A stretch of DNA of 64,000 nt, taken from the NCBI RefSeq assembly GCF_018446385.1, contig NC_056000.1, positions 77,386,688 to 77,450,687 of the forward strand, written 5' to 3'. This DNA comes from Zingiber officinale (lineage: Eukaryota; Streptophyta; Magnoliopsida; Zingiberales; Zingiberaceae). Numbering within the stretch: the stretch's first letter is position 1; every line of letters begins with the position of its first letter. The notes beneath the pieces are model-generated. The model made no database searches. It worked only from the letters and a program-made list of their open reading frames with translations, and was not told the origin of the DNA. Below are positions 61,571 through 64,000 of the stretch, one piece after another. Position numbers and translations under genes: made by a program.

Positions 61571-62750
61571 AGTCAGCAATCTAAGAGAATAAAAAGCTAA
61601 ATTTAATTCAAATATGGGCCTCCAAAAGAGTAAAAATTAAATCAGATTTCGATCAAAAGCTCAAACTCCAGTTTTTAAGGAATCGGTGACGAAGAAGATG
61701 ACAGAAGAAGGATTATTAATTATCCGTAACCGTCGACGAATCACTGCTGCTCTCATATTACAAAACTGTGTTCGCCGATCCACACCTCTCTGTAGTGTTC
61801 GCCAATCGCTCCTGCAGTCTAGAGAGAGAGAGAGAGAGAGAGGACTTGACGAAGCCTCATTTGCGCTTCTCCTTGTGGTCCGCCGGGAGCTCGCCGACGC
61901 CTATCTTCTTCCCGCCGAGAAGTCCCCGCAACCACCTGGCGGCGGGCCCTATCCACTCACTGCTCCTTCACCCGCGATGACTCCCCCATTCCTCACTCAA
62001 ATCCGCAGCTAAGGCCACCAAAGAGCGGGAAACCAACCCTAAAGCCACAGCAGCAAGGAAAAGGAAGAAAGCTAGCAAAGAGAAGATCAGAATAGATTGG
62101 AAGAGAAAAAGCATGCTAAATACGGAGTCAAAGAGCCAAAGAAGCAACAGTGGAAGGTACTCGTCGAGCTTAGAAACCCGCTCACCAAGAAACGAGAAGA
62201 TAGCACACCGTCGTGGAGGAAGATCCAGCGGAGATGGCACCCCTTACTGTCGCGCGGTTGACAGGATGGCGTGAAGAGATGGTATGGGGAGAGGGAAAGA
62301 AAAATGGCTTAGGGTTCGGGAATGCGAAGGGGAAAATAAGGCGCCGAAAAGATTTGCGGAGAGAGGGAAATGACGAAACGAATAAAGTTAAAGACAACGG
62401 TTTTATCAAAACTGTTGTCGTAGCCCCTAAAAAAACGCTTAAAGACAACGGATTTAGAAAACCGTTGTAAAAAGTGTTGTTGATTCAAAAAGAAATCGCT
62501 CAATGACAACAGTTTTTCTAAAACCGTTGTCTTTTATATTTAATGGGGAGTTCAAAGACAACAGTTTTGGCAAAAACCGTTGTCTTTGAGCAAATACGTA
62601 ACGCTTTCTCTTAAAACAGTTATCGTAGGGGTGTTGTCGTTTGCATTTTTGTTGTAGTGTAAGGAAGTTCAGCGTCTTACCGGTCGAATAACAGTATTAT
62701 CGTGATTCATCTCCCGGATCATGATGTATTGTAAATCTTACATGGCTTAC

Positions 62751-63179
62751 CCAATGATCAAAATACCGCGCTCATGGGCAGCAGAGACAGCTTCGATCAT
62801 AGTGGGGACGATGACATCGGTGCTAGGGAGAACCACTGGGCTTCCCATATCCGGCAAGACGAAATCTTTCTGGAAATAAATCGAGAAAAAATCCCCACAA
62901 AAAAAAGTTAAAGGAAAGATCACTGAACTGCAAGAGGAGGACACGAAATTGGAGATAACATAGATAGTGGACGCATGGTATCTTTGACGACGTAATGATC
63001 AAGGATCGATTCTTAAGAATTAATATAATGACCCGAGATTTATCTATATGTACCTTTCTCTAGATATATATGGAATCGATACTGAAGAATCATTAATATA
63101 ACGGAATTGGAGATATTTTGGTCGGCTTTGCCTGCATGTCGAGGACGAGCATCGCCGTCTCACTCCACTTCTTTGTCAA
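62751..63179 (-). pseudogene. 5' part of the isochorismatase pseudogene (exons 1-2)
   Basis: Exon 1 (63132-63179) reads xTKKWSETAMLVLDMQ, where x is TTG in place of ATG, followed by a GC donor (CAG|GCAAAG). Exon 2 (62751-62869), after TTTCCAG, reads KDFVLPDMGSPVVL, then DVIVPTMIEAVSAAHERGIL. Together LDMQ-KDF gives the conserved D-M-Q-x-D/N-F core with the catalytic Asp. The exon ends ATTGG|GTAAGC, one T short of the expected Trp codon. The outer Copia LTR begins 8 bp beyond this splice donor. Confidence 0.82.
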
Positions 63180-64000
63180 ACAATGCTATCCTCTCAACTT
63201 CCACTGTCGAACTCGAGTTAGCAAAAATAAAAAAAAAATGCGCTGGCAACCACATATTTTATATGAAAATATCCATTCAGTGTTATTACAAGTTACAACA
63301 GCTACTTGTAAAGTGTTCTAATATATATGTATATATAATTTAATTAAAATTATAAATTAAAAGATTCTTAAATTAAAATATTTTTATCAACTTATAAATT
63401 TTATTAAAATTAGTTTATGTTGATGAAAATCATTTTAAAACTGTTATAATAACTATTTAATTAATTGTTATATAACTACAACTGAACTCACTCTCAATCT
63501 TAAATTATATTAAAAAAACAATAATGAATTAGATAACATGGTCCACCTAGAGAAGTTTCCACCCACCATAAATTTTAAATTGTAACAGCAGCTGATGAGT
63601 AGTCATTATTCATTGGTTATAAAAAGTAAAAAAAAAATGATTAGTTCATTTTAATGAAAATATCATATATAAAACATCATATATCAGAATATTATTTTTT
63701 AACCTAATAAAAACTATTTAAATTTAATCAAAATTATTAATTAAAATCACTTTTATGTACTAACTATTTAGCTAATTGTTATAAGATTGTAAAAAAAAAC
63801 CTTAAAATCTTATAATATAAATATTATTATATCAAAAAATAATTTTTAAAATTATTTAAACTTAAATCACTTAAGTCAAAATGACTATAATAAAGTTTAT
63901 GTTAGTTATTACATATTATAATTACTACCCATTATAACAGTTAATTAGATAAGTATTGATAGACCATTCGTCAATATAATAAATCAACTTTTTTTTAGGT
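63180..64000. other. AT-rich upstream flank, no gene seen
   Basis: Very AT-rich DNA 5' of the isochorismatase pseudogene. Two loosely similar segments (ACTATTTAATTAATTGTTATA near 63452 and ACTATTTAGCTAATTGTTATA near 63762) suggest an old duplication. No open frame, TATA-plus-ATG arrangement or LTR end was recognised. Confidence 0.55.

Larger units (their letters stand above)
58009..62659. mobile_element. CACTA transposon 2, non-autonomous, with captured exons
   Basis: The right end is GCATTTTTGTTGTAGTG. The left end is CTACAACAAAAACTGC, lacking the first CA. TAA flanks both sides (58006-58008 and 62660-62662). Subterminal repeats based on ACAACGG(T)TTTTAAAACCGTTGT and CGACAACGG fill 58020-58440 and 62390-62640 in inverted orientation. 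No transposase was found. The inner part has intron/exon-like sequence on the minus strand. Confidence 0.85.
50707..62721 (+). mobile_element. Tat-like gypsy retrotransposon, 3'-truncated
   Basis: The block is bounded by TGATG on both sides. Plus-strand order: LTR-like DNA from TGATCCTGTCCGAG (50707), an extra ORF (52294-54547), a tandem repeat, a PBS-like TGGCGCGTCTATGGGAAC (55028-55045), gag (55069), protease (56499), RT (57300-58008, resuming 62660). The RT continues KEVQRLTGRI then FISR up to about 62715 and stops against the block edge, so integrase, RNase H and 3' LTR are gone. The LTR may be 50707-55025 (TG...CA), about 4.3 kb. RT similarity to Tat/Athila-type elements (GRFLGYI-, GIEANPSKV-type blocks) is from memory of the family. 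Confidence 0.7.
13954..62742 (+). mobile_element. Outer Copia retrotransposon hosting all other insertions
   Basis: The 5' LTR is 13954-14467 (TGTAGGATTAAG...AAATCTTACA). A PBS-like TGGTGTCAAAGCA at 14470-14482 differs at two positions from the initiator-Met-type site TGGTATCAGAGCA. The 3' end has a purine tract at 50151-50160 and a 3' LTR at 50162-50706, resuming at 62722-62742 after the gypsy insertion. The two LTRs differ at many positions and by an indel of about 55 bp, so the element is old. The internal parts are 14468-14605, 33548-34918, 38865-39506, 40770-43557, 47287-47931 and 49599-50161. Flanks CAGCT and TGGCT are at best a decayed TSD (3 of 5 match). Its gag-pol is broken. Confidence 0.8.
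50162..62742 (+). repeat. 3' LTR of the outer Copia, split by the gypsy block
   Basis: LTR sequence runs 50162-50706 and continues at 62722 (TGATGTATTGTAAATCTTACA) to 62742. The TGATG at the break is present on both sides. Removing 50707-62721 and one TGATG restores the same order as in the 5' LTR (TTTGATGTATTATAAATC). Confidence 0.88.
12809..63179 (-). pseudogene. Isochorismatase-family hydrolase pseudogene split by a 49-kb TE nest
   Basis: Five exons encode a protein like plant isochorismatase/nicotinamidase-family cysteine hydrolases (Arabidopsis At3g16190 type). On the minus strand: 63132-63179, 62751-62869, [TE nest in intron 2], 13346-13583, 13018-13120, 12809-12876. Recognised blocks in order are TAMLVLDMQ (with the catalytic Asp), IEAVSAAHERGILII, VREHDPWGRD, VEPFRRHFYTNG, VVKTRFSAFF (with the catalytic Lys), VFDAVALDYHQVTVVADAT and DMKNIGVATPTLQEW. 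The gene is broken. The expected ATG is TTG. One base is missing at the end of exon 2 (ATTGG where ATTTGG is expected). Four bases (ATAC) are inserted after GRD. One base is missing after IKDED. A net deletion of about 14 nt in exon 4 removes the TPNC block with the nucleophilic Cys. Family members use an Asp-Lys-Cys triad on amide or isochorismate-like substrates; the substrate here is unknown. Intron 1 would use a GC donor. Confidence 0.82.

Overview
This window is plant nuclear DNA. It carries spliced genes with GT/AG introns, a very GC-rich first exon in an AT-rich background (typical of commelinid monocots), and dense nested LTR retrotransposons. A monocot is likely; I cannot name the species. 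Two host genes are visible, both on the minus strand.

Region by region: 1-2.9 kb is retrotransposon debris (one LTR end and a minus-strand gypsy-type ORF remnant). Two MITEs follow at 2979-3195 and 4411-4695. At 4.9-12.3 kb lies an apparently intact 14-exon gene for a LIN/CERBERUS-type U-box/WD40 E3 ubiquitin ligase of about 1356 residues. From 12.8 to 63.2 kb lies one isochorismatase/nicotinamidase-family gene, now a pseudogene. Its last three exons are at 12.8-13.6 kb and its first two at 62.75-63.18 kb. The intervening intron holds a retrotransposon nest of about 49 kb.

The nest can be unpacked from target-site duplications (TSDs). The outermost element is an old plus-strand Copia (13954-62742). 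Inserted into it are: B, a gag-only minus-strand element (14606-33547, TSD GAATG); C, a younger gag-only element (34919-38864, TSD GTTGC); solo LTR D (39507-40769); a CACTA transposon (43558-47286, TSD AGC) carrying exons of the 2-oxoglutarate dehydrogenase E2 gene; solo LTR G (47932-49598); and a Tat-like gypsy element (50707-62721, TSD TGATG). B itself holds solo LTR A1 (TSD CATTG), solo LTR A2 (TSD ATACC, itself split by solo LTR F) and a complete Tnt1-like Copia A3 (24367-33176), whose pol contains a TRIM element. The gypsy pol is split by a second CACTA element (58009-62659) carrying metallocarboxypeptidase exons.

No novel enzymatic system was found. The most interesting signals are the TSD-resolved nest in one intron, the two gene-capturing CACTA elements, palindrome arrays (GGCGCC or ATCGAT) lying just upstream of the TATA box in unrelated LTR families, and the stepwise decay of the isochorismatase gene. 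Exon edges were placed by eye from splice signals and family similarity. No alignment or database search was run.
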